Program-made: the position numbers and the translations under genes
Part shown: positions 22,990 to 34,080 of the stretch, piece after piece
How positions within the stretch are numbered: position 1 is the first letter of the stretch
Layout: every line of letters starts with the position of its first letter
Notes under the pieces: generated by a model
Told to the model about the DNA's origin: nothing
Seen by the model: only the letters and a program-made list of their open reading frames with translations
Databases searched by the model: none
Assembly (NCBI GenBank): GCA_000697335.1
Contig: JNEM01010473.1
Span: 1-39,894, forward strand
Origin: Conidiobolus incongruus B7586
Lineage: Eukaryota > Entomophthoromycota > Entomophthoromycetes > Entomophthorales > Conidiobolaceae
DNA: 39,894 bases
Direction of reading: 5' to 3'

Positions 22990-25261
22990 TATTATTCTTT
23001 GATATTTAATAAAATATAATATTATAAATATTTTTAAAAGAGATATATTTTTAAAATTTAATACTCTTTAGAGTATATATACTTAATTTGACCTGAACGA
23101 AAAACTATAGAGAATCCAAATTAAAAATCGCACAATTCTAGGATGGAACACCGATGACCAATCAATCTAAATTATTTTGAAATTAGCTCATCATTAATAA
23201 ATTTCCTTTTTTTGATATGACATTCAATATTTCAATTGTTAAATTTGTGTTAATAAGGATTATATTGTGAGATTTCTATTTATAATGAGAAATAAACTTG
23301 AGTATTCTTTGATTTTTAATAATATATCTAAATTTAAAAGATATTAAGTGGTTTCTATTTGAGTTTCGTCATATTTGTAACGATTTAAATAGCGCTATTT
23401 AAAATCTGGTTTCTTTTTTTAAATTTTAATAAAAATAGACATGTATTTGCATTATTAAGAATTTATCCTTGACCGAATTCCGAATTCTTCCTAGATTAAA
23501 TTACATCTTTACAGCTCTTATTCTAAAACAATTTTTAACTATCGATCTATAGAAAATTTCAGGTACTGTTATTTAAGTAACCGATAAAGTAAGAACTAGG
23601 AGTAAATATTGCTAAAAATTTCGAAATTACATTTTCATATTCTTAATGGCTTTGTGTGATTTTTATAAAATTATGTTTTTTACCCCGTCATTTACATTAA
23701 AATTTCATGTTTTGTTGAATTAAAAACTTCGTTGTTGCAAATATATTGACAGAGCTGTGGGTTTATATCATTTATAAATATTAATCACTTGGTGAGTCTT
23801 ATAATGAATTATCGAATTAATTACAAACCAAACTACTGTTAAAAATCTTGAGGTATATGATAAATTATAAAATTAATGTATATAATATTACTTATATGAA
23901 CATATAAATTAATAGTAGGGTTAATTTATTAAGTAATATATTCCAAAAAATAATATTATTATAAAAATCTAATATTATATAAATTACATCTCTTAATATA
24001 TGCCAATAATGATTTGTTTAATTTTTCAACATTCTAAATGCTGATTGTTTGAAAATATTGAACAGGATTATCCTGTATACATATAATAAATTTAATTCTT
24101 TATATTTCTTGTTAATATATTTTTAAAAACCATATAAAAATAACTATGGAAGCATTTAGTAATATAGTTGAATTTATATGAAATGAAATCAATTTTATCA
24201 AATTTCCTTTCAATATTTAGTCTTTAGTTGTTCCTAGATTTGAAAGATTATATTAGATATAGATATAATATAAAGAGAGTATTTAGTTATCTGCAATATT
24301 TTGAATATCATTAACATCCAGTAATTTTATTTAATAAATTGTTAAACTAGTATTTTCATTAACTTCCATAAACTGAAAATTAAAAGTGACTGACAAATGT
24401 GATCATCTTTACTAAAATTCTATATTGGGCTATGATTATTCAGCATGACAAAAATATATGCCTAATAAAATATTGTAATCGAATCTGAGTTCAAAATTGA
24501 GATTAGATGTTGATTATAAAATGATAAGATCAGGTAAATGAAATTTAAACAATATTTTGAGTATATTTTTAAAAGTATTCATACCTGTCTTTATAAATAC
24601 TATAATTAATTGTCATTTTATAAATTTTAACATATATAACTTATAAAAAGAGAATTCAAATTATTTTAACATTAAAAATTAAAAGAATATTGTATTAAAA
24701 TTACAAAAGATTAAATATATTCAGATCATAAATCATAAAGGGTTAAAAATGATAATAAAAATAACTCTTTTTATTAAATTGAGTATAATTATTACTTTTC
24801 AAAACGTTCGATAAAGCAACAATAATAATTTAACAGAAAGTAAATGGTTTTTATGTCCAACTCAAACAACACAAATATGTTAAAAAATTTGAGTTGTTAA
24901 TGTATAATAACAACTTGATGAATAAAATATTGTAATATTAACACTATTTCAGTTAAATTTATACCAATATAGGTTAGCAATAAAAAAATAATATCAATAT
25001 TTAACATCAGTATATATCTATATAGGTTTAATATTATATTTTCAAAATCTAAATATCAACAAATTATATATTATTCTCAAATCATATTTAATAGATTAAC
25101 ACTTATAGTTAACGAACAATATAAAATACCAAAAATAATAAATCTTTATAAATGGATGTTTTAATGACGATTAATCAAGTTTTTGAGTAATTTATTAAAC
25201 TTTGGAAAGCGTTATATGTATTTTATATAGGTAACTTGAATATAAAAAGAAGATAATATGA
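22990..25261. other. Long AT-rich spacer
   Basis: About 2.3 kb with no supportable gene. A perfect 9-bp inverted repeat (CAACTCAAA / TTTGAGTTG) with a 21-nt loop lies at 24858-24896. Slightly mixed composition at 23380-23780 gives no coding-like frame. Confidence 0.55.
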
Positions 25262-25344
25262 TGACAAGAGTGAGGTTCGAACTCACGCCTACAATGTAGA
25301 CTGCGACCTGAACGCAGCGCCTTAGACCACTCGGCCATCTTGCC
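25262..25344 (-). tRNA. tRNA-Leu (anticodon CAG)
   Basis: An 83-nt cloverleaf read on the minus strand. The acceptor stem is GGCAAGA paired with TCTTGTC (one G-T), discriminator A73. The D arm is GCCGAGTGGTCTAAGGC. The anticodon stem CTGCG/CGCAG has loop TTCAGGT with anticodon CAG at 25308-25310. A long class II variable arm has a CTAC/GTAG stem, and the T arm is GTGAG-TTCGAAC-CTCAC. There is no intron. A73, U33 and the long arm fit leucine identity, so CUG is read as Leu, not as Ser as in CUG-clade yeasts. Confidence 0.95.
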
Positions 25345-25424
25345 ATTACTAATCATATTTAACAATATCCTTTATTTTTCAAAATATTTTATTATTATAA
25401 TTATAACGTTGAATATTTTCCCAT

Positions 25425-25530
25425 TTATAATGATTGGCCCATTCTTCACAATTTTCGTGTTCATTTTCATTTCTAACCTTCTAGCCAATCATATCAACGA
25501 TCACGAAATTTTATCAGAGTAAATTTAGAA
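25425..25530. promoter_or_regulatory. Candidate PRI2 promoter island: CCAAT and CACGAAA
   Basis: A GC-richer patch between the tRNA and the PRI2 start carries CCAAT-type words on both strands (ATTGG near 25432, CCAAT near 25485) and CACGAAA at 25502-25508. The last matches the Swi4/Swi6 cell-cycle box CRCGAAA and lies about 140 bp upstream of the PRI2 ATG. The role is inferred from yeast G1/S control. Confidence 0.35.
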
Positions 25531-25645
25531 TTTGCAACAATTTATTTTTCTCTAATCTTTCAATCATTCACTTTAAAAACAATATAATAATAATAATAAT
25601 CATATCTCTTTAATTACAAAATATAAATAGTAAAATATTACAAAC

Positions 25646-27514
25646 ATGTTAAGGCAACAAACTTTTGGTACACCTACCAAAGCGATAAAATTTAATCCTA
25701 GCAATAAGTTACTCAACACCAAATTCTCTACCAAACTTAATTTTTACGACAATTTACCAACTGAGGAAATTACTATTGAAGATTTTGAACAGTTGGCTAT
25801 TAAAAGACTTCAACGTAATATTTTATATAATATTTTTAACATTTTATACTAATAATTTTGGTATAGTTTTGAAAGGTTTGGAGATGGCAACCATAAGAAA
25901 TCAATCAGGATCCGATTTAGATAGAACATTCCAAAATTTAGAGGACAAGTACCTACCTATGGACGCAGAAATTGACCAAAGTATTATGTTGAAGCAGAGA
26001 AGGGACGATTTTTTGTCTCACTTTGTGTTAAGATTGGCTTTCTGTAGAAAGTAAATTTGTCTAGACATTATCAATATTTGGAGTATTAACGGATTTTTAG
26101 TGATGAGTTGAGACAGTGGTTTATTAGATTTGAAACTTTGTTATTTAGGTAATTATTTATTATTATATTATGCATTTAATGATATATTAGTCATTTCAAT
26201 AAATAGATTGAGATATTCTAAATGCACGAGTGTCGAAAAGGAAGCCTTTATTAAGAGAATGAATTTTGATTATAAGATGGTACTATTATTATATACTATT
26301 ATTAATTTAATATTGATGCCAAGTAATAGGTGTCACAAGAAGATCGCCAAAGACTTGGAGAAAGATTAGTAGAATTATACGAATGTATTCCAAGAGTTGT
26401 CAATATTAATAATATCTCTTTTGAAAATATGAAATTTTATCAGGTAAATTAAAAGATATTTAATATTGTAATTATTATAATTCATTAATACACTTCAACA
26501 AATTAGATTCCATTTGAAAAGACTCCTGAGTTAGTGAGCAGAAGACAGATTTTAATGGATCGAGGTACTGCTATTGTTCCTCAAATTTTTGATGAAGCTA
26601 TTTTCGTTGAAGAGTTTAAACTTCATTTGACCCAAGCTGTTAATGTGATTAATACCTATTTTTAATATGTTAAATATATATTGATTCTTTATATAGTCTA
26701 CTGCTATGGCATTACCTTATATTGATGAAGATGAACGTCTTTTACCTATCCTCTCAGCTGTTACTAGTAAATCATTCGCATCAGTTTATGAATCAAATAG
26801 ATCTAAGTCTGCTGGAAATGTTACTGCAGATCAAGTCGAACAGGTATTTTATAACATCATCATGTTAATATATGGATCTTTTATACTGAATTTGCCAAAC
26901 AGTTATCAGAGCATTTCCCTCTATGTATGAAGAACCTTCACACCAGCCTAAAACAAAATGCTCATTTACGTCACGGAGGCCGTCTCCAATTCAGTTTATT
27001 TCTCAAAGCCATCGGACTACCCATTGAAGAAGCTTTGGTCTACTGGCGCAAAGCCTTCCACAAAATTTCTGACGACGATTTCCGCAAGCAGTACCAGTAC
27101 AACATTCGCCACAATTATGGCTTAGAAGGTAAGCGCGTGGAGTATAGTGCCATGTCTTGCGACAAGATCATCTCTGGCAATGCACCCACCGGCTTGGACA
27201 ACCATGGCTGCCCATTCAAACATTTTTCGGAAGCTTCACTACGTGATTATATTCGAAAAGAAAATCCATCCGCTTCACCTTTCGAAATTCGCGATATGAT
27301 CGAAATGGTGCAGAAGAAGCACTACACCATGGCATGCACCAAGTACTTTGAATTGACACATCCTAAACTTTCAAAATTCGCTAACAAACAGGACCAAGAA
27401 GGCGAAAATGCCGGCTCCAGTACGGCAAGTATTGACTTATCCACTCCAATCGTTCATCCCAATCAATATTTCGATTTTAGCTTGAATTTGGCAAAATCGA
27501 CAAGTAATTTATAA
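25646..27514 (+). CDS. PRI2: DNA primase large subunit (Pri2/p58)
   Basis: Regulatory 4Fe-4S subunit of DNA primase within polymerase alpha-primase, which lays the RNA primers. Eight exons (25646-25814, 25867-26050, 26101-26148, 26207-26279, 26330-26443, 26507-26638, 26697-26843, 26903-27514) with seven short introns give 492 aa, near the usual 460-530. The N-terminal helical domain (LAIKRLQLLKGLEMA) leads into a conserved C-terminal Fe-S domain within the last, intron-free exon. All four expected cluster cysteines are seen: FPLCMKNLH, AMSCDKII, HGCPFKHF and MACTKYFE. The RHGGRLQFSLFLKAIGL and EALVYWRKAF blocks are typical. The last exon is markedly GC-richer than the first ones. The stop is TAA. 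Confidence 0.96.
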
Positions 27515-28073
27515 GTATTTTAGATTATTTTATCAATTATTTGTAAACTACTATATTTTCAATTACATCAATACATATAAATATACAATATTAATTTCTA
27601 GATTATTTAGATATATTTTACTAATTATTACATTATTATGAATATTCAAAATTTTTATCTAAAATAATTCATTTGTTTAATTATTCTCGAAACAATAATG
27701 TATTCAAATGATAGAATCATTGTATCTATAATTTTTTAGATAATTTAATATAAAAAATATGTGTAATTAGAGAGATTATCATCAATATTATATTATGTGA
27801 TCTCTATTATATAATCATCATTTCTTCATTATTGAATGCTCATATATTTAATTCTTTAACTTTATTATAATTCAATATCTATCATCTGATAGATTTAATA
27901 ATAACTAAATATATTATTAATCTGTATTTTATTTTATATAATAGGAAAATTAATTTATTTCGAATCTTATATACACTTTTATGAATATTAATACATCAAT
28001 TGATTTGAATTAATGATAATTATATAATAGAATATTCTGACTCTTATATATTACTATCAGCTCATTCAAAATT
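27515..28073. other. AT-rich spacer
   Basis: 3' flank of PRI2, with no frame, RNA gene or repeat of note. Confidence 0.5.
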
Positions 28074-28313
28074 ATGGAAAACATGTCAAGATTATCAATG
28101 TTGGAATCACATTTTGCACATTGTATTATTGAAAGTCTATATTCAAGCATATCTTTGAGGTATTCAAATAATAGCTTGTTTGTTAAAAATATTGTAGTTA
28201 TCTTTGGAAAATATAAGGTGAATAATTAAGTATGTAGAGTTTAAATACTAATGTTGAATTAGGACAAACAATGTTACGATAGAAATATTTTTAACTCAAC
28301 ACATATTCAATGA
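28074..28313 (+). CDS. Possible tiny two-exon gene (64 aa)
   Basis: Exon 1 (28074-28217, MENMSRLSMLESHFAHC...FGKYK) and exon 2 (28263-28313, DKQCYDRNIFNSTHIQ, stop TGA) flank a 45-nt intron with donor GTGAAT, a consensus TACTAAT branch site and AATTAG acceptor. The composition of exon 1 is less AT-rich than its flanks. I recognise no family. It could be a relic exon pair of a larger lost gene. Confidence 0.25.
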
Positions 28314-28657
28314 TTATTATCAAAAAATATATATTAAAAATTGTTTAGATGTAATATGCAAAATGAATAAATAATTTTTTCTAGGATTGGCACTAAAAAA
28401 TTTAATCAATTTTAAATATTGGATAAGCTAATTCTTGAATAATTAGAAAGAATAGTTGATTTAGATATTATGAATTGAAATAATTTGAACGGTTATTTTG
28501 ACAAGGTCAATTTTTTGTGATTAAGCTCGGGTGAATTTGATTGGAAAAATGATAGATGAGGTATGCGGAATAATAAATTTTTCAAAGAAATATTGCAGAT
28601 TTGATTTAATATATTTTTTATACTATAGTTGACAATTAAAATGAATTAACATTTAAT

Positions 28658-29302
28658 TTAACTGTTGTAGTAGCTGGAGGCAGCACCGTGACTGGATGAG
28701 GTGTTATAGCTAAAGCCTTGAGTTTGATCGGTTTGGGCTTTGTTTCCGTAACTTTGACTACCTTGGGTTTGACTTCCATAACCTTGGTTTCCTTGAGATT
28801 GAGATCCATAGCCTTGATTACTATGCGAGCTAGAGTTGCCCTGGCCGTAAGAGCCAGAAGATGGAGCGTTACCTGCAGCTTGAGGAATATTCTGGTTACC
28901 TGAAACTCTGCTAGAACCACTCATAGTGGGTTGGTTGGTACTACCATACTTAGCTTCATGCTTGGCGTAGCTAGCTTGCTCCTGTTTTTGTTTTTCCTTT
29001 TGGTGATGTTCGTTGTATTTATAAGCACCGTAAGCAGCGGCACCTGCAGCTAATACACCTCCTGCAATACCTCCATAGAGAGCATAGTTGGGTCCTTCTT
29101 CTTTCTTTTCATCGTGATTCTCGGTGGATTGGGTAGTTTGTTGGGGAACATTTGGACCACTGGTTTGGTTGTTATTTTGATTTTGATCTTGATTGTTATT
29201 ATTATTGTTGTTATTGTTATTGTTATTGTTATTTTGAATTTGATCGTTATTCTTTTTATTCAAATCAATAACACTAGGAGTCCAACTAGGATCGTAAGAC
29301 AT
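28658..29302 (-). CDS. Glycine-zipper membrane protein with prion-like tails
   Basis: A single exon of 214 aa. Residues 23-45 are an Asn/Gln tract (14 consecutive Asn). Residues 73-96 form a glycine-zipper membrane helix (YALYGGIAGGVLAAGAAAYG) directly followed by a charged His/Lys/Gln segment. Residues 120-214 are low-complexity Ser/Tyr/Gly/Gln with imperfect NQGYGSQ repeats, the composition of prion-like or phase-separating domains. There is no signal peptide. A TATA-like TATAAATA lies about 70 nt upstream. The family is not recognised. Glycine-zipper helices next to low-complexity tails are seen in various fungal surface and organelle proteins, so localisation is open. Confidence 0.75.
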   Translation of the reverse strand: MSYDPSWTPSVIDLNKKNNDQIQNNNNNNNNNNNNNNQDQNQNNNQTSGPNVPQQTTQSTENHDEKKEEGPNYALYGGIAGGVLAAGAAAYGAYKYNEHHQKEKQKQEQASYAKHEAKYGSTNQPTMSGSSRVSGNQNIPQAAGNAPSSGSYGQGNSSSHSNQGYGSQSQGNQGYGSQTQGSQSYGNKAQTDQTQGFSYNTSSSHGAASSYYNS

Positions 29303-29405
29303 TTTTTGTTAATATATTTAATATAGTCAAATTGATTATTATTTTACTTATCATTCATTAAATGCTAATTGAAGCTTATTTATATTCAATAGTTTTAGTC
29401 ATTGA

Positions 29406-29682
29406 CATTATTTCAATTTGGAAATTATCGCCAAATCAATTGTTATACCGTCCAATGAGATCATCTCTTTTTCACAAGCTTTGACAATATCAGTATCTTC
29501 ATTTTGTGGACTGTCACTTCTTTATCATGCTTATTATATCATCAATTGGCGTAGTCTTGCAGATGTCGAATTAATTTTTCGCTAATTTAAGTAATGGCTT
29601 TTGATGCACTAATCCACAGCTTTAAGACAATTAAACACCAAATAAACTTTAATTCAAACTTAAACGATTGGTCTACGTTTTT
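29406..29682 (+). pseudogene. Possible relic of a multi-pass receptor-like gene
   Basis: Two coding-like plus-strand segments lie in divergent position to the glycine-zipper gene. The first (29406-29585, no ATG) reads a hydrophobic helix (ALTISVSSFCGLSLLYHAYY) then IINWRSLADVELIF. The second (29594-29682, another frame) reads MAFDALIHSFKTIKHQINF...DWSTFL and ends at a good GTAAGT donor. The order helix, short WR loop, helix with conserved Asp, then W-STFL resembles the first third of a rhodopsin-like receptor. No downstream exon is visible and the frames do not join, so I treat it as a fragment. Confidence 0.25.
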
Positions 29683-29689
29683 GTAAGTA

Positions 29690-30944
29690 TACTTGTAATG
29701 AATAATGAATAATAAATATAAAGATATCAATATCTCTTCAATATTATAATATAATGGATTGAATATTGCGAAAAGGTCGTTATTTAATAAGACTATATTT
29801 AAAGGTATTATGTTAATTAATACAGCATAAAATAATAATATTATTCAAATTCCAGGGTAAATTTAAACATATTAAAAAAATAAATTCTATTTGATTATTG
29901 TATCAACTTGAACTAAAATTATTTGAGTTTTTTGAGAAATGTTACACTGTGTGTATTATTGAGATATATCAATTATATCCAAAAACATTTCATTTTTAAT
30001 ATGTATTTTTTGATAAATATACATACCAAATATATATCTAGGACAAAATAGAATCAAAATATATTATAAATATATATAATATCATGGTATCATTTATCTT
30101 CATTGTTGAACCTTAATGACTTTTTATTCCCTGTCACTGTAATCCAATTTGATTATAACGAAAAATCTGAGTATAGGAAAATTCTAGTTAAAACACTGAT
30201 AAATAATTTTAATATAATTATTAGATGTCTATCAATTCAGCGCAGTTTGTACACAATTGATTTGATTCATATTCTGAGAAGATAAAGATATATTTGGATG
30301 AATTTTATATATTTAATATAATTAAATAATTATTTTTATCAATTTTCATAAATGTCAATAAAGGGTGATGATTTTCAATCTAAAAATCACTATTTGTATT
30401 ATGCTGATTAGTAGATTTGATTCATAGAATATCAAAGGTTATCACTGATAGATATTTAAAATATAATGAATATTTATTATTAATATTTTAATTTTATTTG
30501 ATTTTACATACGTTTTTCTAGTATGCAGATATTTAATTATAATAAATTAAGAAAGTGTTAGAATGAAATTAAAATGAAACTCTCTAATCTTCGATATTTG
30601 ATAAAGATATTAAATTGAAATTAGTACAATAGCAAAAAATAATTCTTAGTAGAGCTGATAATTTTGAATTAAATGTGTGTGAAAATTATGAGATAATAAA
30701 TTATCATTATCAAGATCTTATCTATTGATAATTATACTGAAATACTTGGAGTGAGAAACAGTACAAATAAATAGTATTAAAAAGCTAAAAGAGTATACAT
30801 GTATATATATGTGTGTCATAGAAATCATGAATATACTTTCATTGAAATAAAATAGTTTATAAATAGGTTTTATATTATAAAATAAAGTATACGAAATTCT
30901 CTTAAATTATAACTATATTTTATTAGATTTAATTAAATAGTAAT
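29690..30944. other. AT-rich spacer
   Basis: No convincing gene. A plus-strand frame near 30103-30285 (60 aa) has no ATG start, and its composition is that of the flanks. Confidence 0.5.
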
Positions 30945-31344
30945 TTATTCAGCACTTGTATCTAATTGCAATCCGTGCATACCAGCGATTTCATCCTTTA
31001 AAGTTTCATTAACTATTCTATGCTGTTGAACTAAGCTCTTGCCTTTAAATTCACTACTCTTAACTTTAATAGCGTACATTGAACCACATCCTCCTATTTA
31101 TTCATATAAAATAGATTAACATTTTAAAAAATATCATGTAAAATAAGTAATAAATACCTGAAACATCTTTGACAAATAATTCAGAAGGCTTTAACCTCTG
31201 TGTTAATTTATTGTAGATTAACTGTTCTCCCTCAGATAATTGTTGTTCTGAATTTAATAAAATGGACCAAGTATGGAATTGTTTAAATACATTAATTGAT
31301 TTGACTTGGTTTAATAGTCTAATATTTCTATTCAATATACTCAT
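30945..31344 (-). CDS. BOL3: BolA3-type mitochondrial Fe-S delivery protein
   Basis: BolA family protein that helps pass 4Fe-4S clusters to mitochondrial enzymes such as lipoate synthase, with Nfu1/Grx5. Two exons (31158-31344 and 30945-31093) with a 64-nt intron give 111 aa. The first 25-30 residues are basic and Ser/Asn-rich (MSILNRNIRLLNQVKS), fitting a mitochondrial presequence. The BolA core reads VKDVSGGCGSMYAIKVKSS, then FKGKSLVQQHRIVNETLKDE and HGLQL. The Cys after GG and the His of QHR are the usual cluster ligands. The intron splits the GG. It lies 0.5 kb downstream of DRG1 on the same strand. Confidence 0.93.
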
Positions 31345-31418
31345 TTTAAATTAAATTATTTTTTTTAATGATTTTACGTATTTGAGAAATTAGATATATT
31401 AGTTAATTAAAAATAAAT

Positions 31419-31449
31419 ATCCCATAACCTATTGATCAAGTTATGGGAT
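31419..31449. repeat. Perfect 10-bp inverted repeat upstream of BOL3
   Basis: ATCCCATAAC at 31419-31428 is matched exactly by GTTATGGGAT at 31440-31449, with an 11-nt loop that itself contains TTGATCAA. It sits 75-105 nt upstream of the BOL3 ATG and downstream of DRG1. It could be a protein-binding site of the BOL3 promoter or a hairpin in the DRG1 3' region. Confidence 0.7.
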
Positions 31450-31833
31450 TTTATCATTGATCAATTTATTAGTTGAATATATTATAATACTTAAAATGAT
31501 AGCTGATCGAGTCTTATAAATCTTACTTTTTGTAAAATTATTATTATATTATTATATTATTATACTATAAAGTACATATTGGAGATATTGAAAAATTATT
31601 CTACATATTAAAAATTTTTTGTCACTAATAAAGCTATATATGTCAATTATATATATCATAAAAATATCAACAAACAAAATTTACAATTAAAAATATAGTG
31701 AATAAAACACAGTAATAAAGTTTCGATTATGGTACATTTATATAATTCAAAACTAATGAAATATCATATTTATAATGATATTGCAATCAGTAATAAACAT
31801 AAAATTAAAGGGAATGTTAGAGTTCTAATAAGT

Positions 31834-33215
31834 TTAAATCTTCTTGACAATTTGGACGACATCTTCGTCCTTAAGTTCGTGATCTTTACCTACTTTTTGA
31901 GGATGATGCTTGACAGAAGAACCCCAAACGTAAGCACTAAAATTTGTGTAAATAATTGAATATTAAAATATATCATTAATAATAGTTACCATTTGAATTG
32001 AGGCAAAATAGCTTTATGAATAGCATTACAGAAGTCTTCAATAGTGACATTTCCTTTGGTCAAAACGACGGGTTGTTCGTAATCGGGTAATTGACCCTTA
32101 GGCTTGGTGTAAACTCTAGTTAGATTCAAGTATTCCCACATCTTTTCTAATAATTCATCAAAGTTCCATTCGTGTTGAGCTGAAACAGGGACAGCGTGAG
32201 GAATCTTGTAAATCAAGTCGAGTTCTTCAATAGAAATTTGATCGATCTTGTTTAATACGTAGATAGCGGGAATGTAAATACGGTTGTTTTCAATAACATC
32301 AATCAAGTCATCAGCAGTAGCGTCACACTTGAAACTGACATCAGCATTGTGAATTCTGTATTCTGACAAAATGGCTTTAACAGTTTCCAAATCCAAATGA
32401 GTTAAGGGGACAGTGTTAGACATGTTGATACCACCCTTGTCCTTCTTCTTGAAGAAAATATTGGGAGGTTCTTTGTTAAGACGGATACCAAATCCTTCCA
32501 ATTCTTTTTCAATCAGGGCTTTGTGAGTAAGAGGCTTCAAAACATCCAAAACCAAGAAAATTAATGAACATGTACGAGCGACTATAAAGACGAAAATTGA
32601 TTAGAAAAGGTGATAGTTATTGATAAACGTGAAAATTACCAGCAATGACTTGTTTACCACGACCTTTACCATCTTTAGCACCTTCAATAATACCTGGTAA
32701 ATCTAAAATCTAGATAATTATTTAGCTGATGAATTTATTGTCAAATATAAATTAGTGGCATACTTGAATCTTAGCACCCTTATATTGAACAACACCAGGA
32801 ACAGTGGTTAAAGTTGTGAACTCATAAGCAGCAGCTTCAGAGTGAGTACCAGTCAATTTGGACATAATAGTACTTTTACCAACGGAGGGGAAACCTAAAT
32901 ATTTATTTAATACTGTTGAATAATTCTCAATATTCACTTTTGAATTTACCAACGAAACCAACACGAGCGATACCAGTTTTAGCAACGTCAAAACCAACTA
33001 TAGAATTACAAATGAATATTATTGTTAAAAATAATTTTATATTAAATTCACAAACCTCCTTCACCACCACCACCACCGCTTTTGGGAGTCAAAAGTTCAC
33101 GTCTCAATTTAGCCAATTTAGCTTTCAAAGTACCCAAATGGTAAGAAGTAGCCTTGTTCTTTTGGGTTCTGGCCATTTCGGCCTCAATTTCTCTAATCTT
33201 ATCAACTGTAGTCAT
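31834..33215 (-). CDS. RBG1: Developmentally regulated GTP-binding protein 1 (DRG1/Rbg1)
   Basis: Translation-factor GTPase of the Obg-HflX family, which with its Tma46/DFRP1 partner relieves stalled ribosomes. Six exons (33056-33215, 32950-32997, 32764-32894, 32640-32709, 31990-32581, 31834-31936) with five introns of 53-58 nt give 367 aa, exactly the family size. An N-terminal coiled HTH segment ([20 protein letters not shown]) is followed by G1 [10 protein letters not shown]3 [10 protein letters not shown]4 NKID and a C-terminal TGS domain ending [12 protein letters not shown] five-Gly run precedes the G domain. Every family block is intact. Confidence 0.97.
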
Positions 33216-34080
33216 TTTAACTTAATAAATTAAAATCAACCAATTTTGATATATTTTTAATTTTTGTGTGTTTTCTAATATATTTTAAATGTAAGTGGTA
33301 AGATGACAACTCCGTTAAAAGAAGTAAACTTTTACAAAATAGTGAATTTATTATTTATAATATAATAGTGGGATTATAATTGTGGGATAGAATTTTCTAG
33401 GTTTAATTAATTAAATTATTATTCTTTAATTTAAAATGTTATATTTAATCTTTTGAAATTTTATTATAATTAATAAGAAGTATAGTTAAAAACTAATTAT
33501 GTTTCATTATTCAAAAAAAAATATAAAAATACAATTAACACTAGTTTTTTTATATTAAAAGCTATTTAACACTTGTTTTTATTCTTTAACAATTCCAATT
33601 TCACAATTCTTATGATTTCATTGATTAATCATAAATTTTTATATTATAACAAATTGAGGAATTTTTTCGATCTTATAGTCATTTTTAGAAATATGGTTTC
33701 TTAAATTATTAAAATTTGTAAATTAATTTACAAAAATTATGGATAAATAACTTTTAATAATAGTTAACATAATAATAAATTTATAATTGATTATATAAGA
33801 AATTTATATGGTAAATATCTGCCTGAAAACAATCAAATTTTACTATTATCATTTTTGATATATTATGAATTCATTATCATTGAATAAATCAACAACTTAA
33901 TAAATTAATAAGATGGATAAGTTGGAATATACAGTTTGGAATCTTAAGGTAATAAAATAAAACCGCTCTTAAACTTATTCACCCATAATTTACGAATAGA
34001 CACAAATGCTATTATATTTATCAACAATCCAAGTACTGATAAATTAATTTTATTCCTAATATTAATTCACATTCTATCAA
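33216..34080. other. AT-rich divergent promoter region
   Basis: Separates DRG1 (minus) from the Gig1-like gene (plus). A short ATG frame at 33913-33948 (MDKLEYTVWNLK) followed by GTAATA looks like a small exon, but no acceptor joins it in frame to the Gig1-like coding sequence. It may be part of the 5' leader. Confidence 0.4.

Noticed and set aside
25340-25522. Hydrophobic 60-aa plus-strand frame after the tRNA
   Set aside because: It overlaps the tRNA 5' end, has no ATG at its start, and lies in what looks like the PRI2 promoter; Ile/Phe richness follows from AT composition.
30103-30285. 60-aa plus-strand frame in the spacer before BOL3
   Set aside because: No ATG start, no splice structure, no family likeness and background composition.
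31729-31959. 76-aa plus-strand frame over the DRG1 3' end
   Set aside because: It is antisense to the last exon and last intron of DRG1.
2698-33215. A functional Fe-S gene cluster (Dre2, BolA3, Pri2, DRG1)
   Set aside because: The genes are tens of kb apart with unrelated genes between and act in different compartments, so co-location is probably chance.
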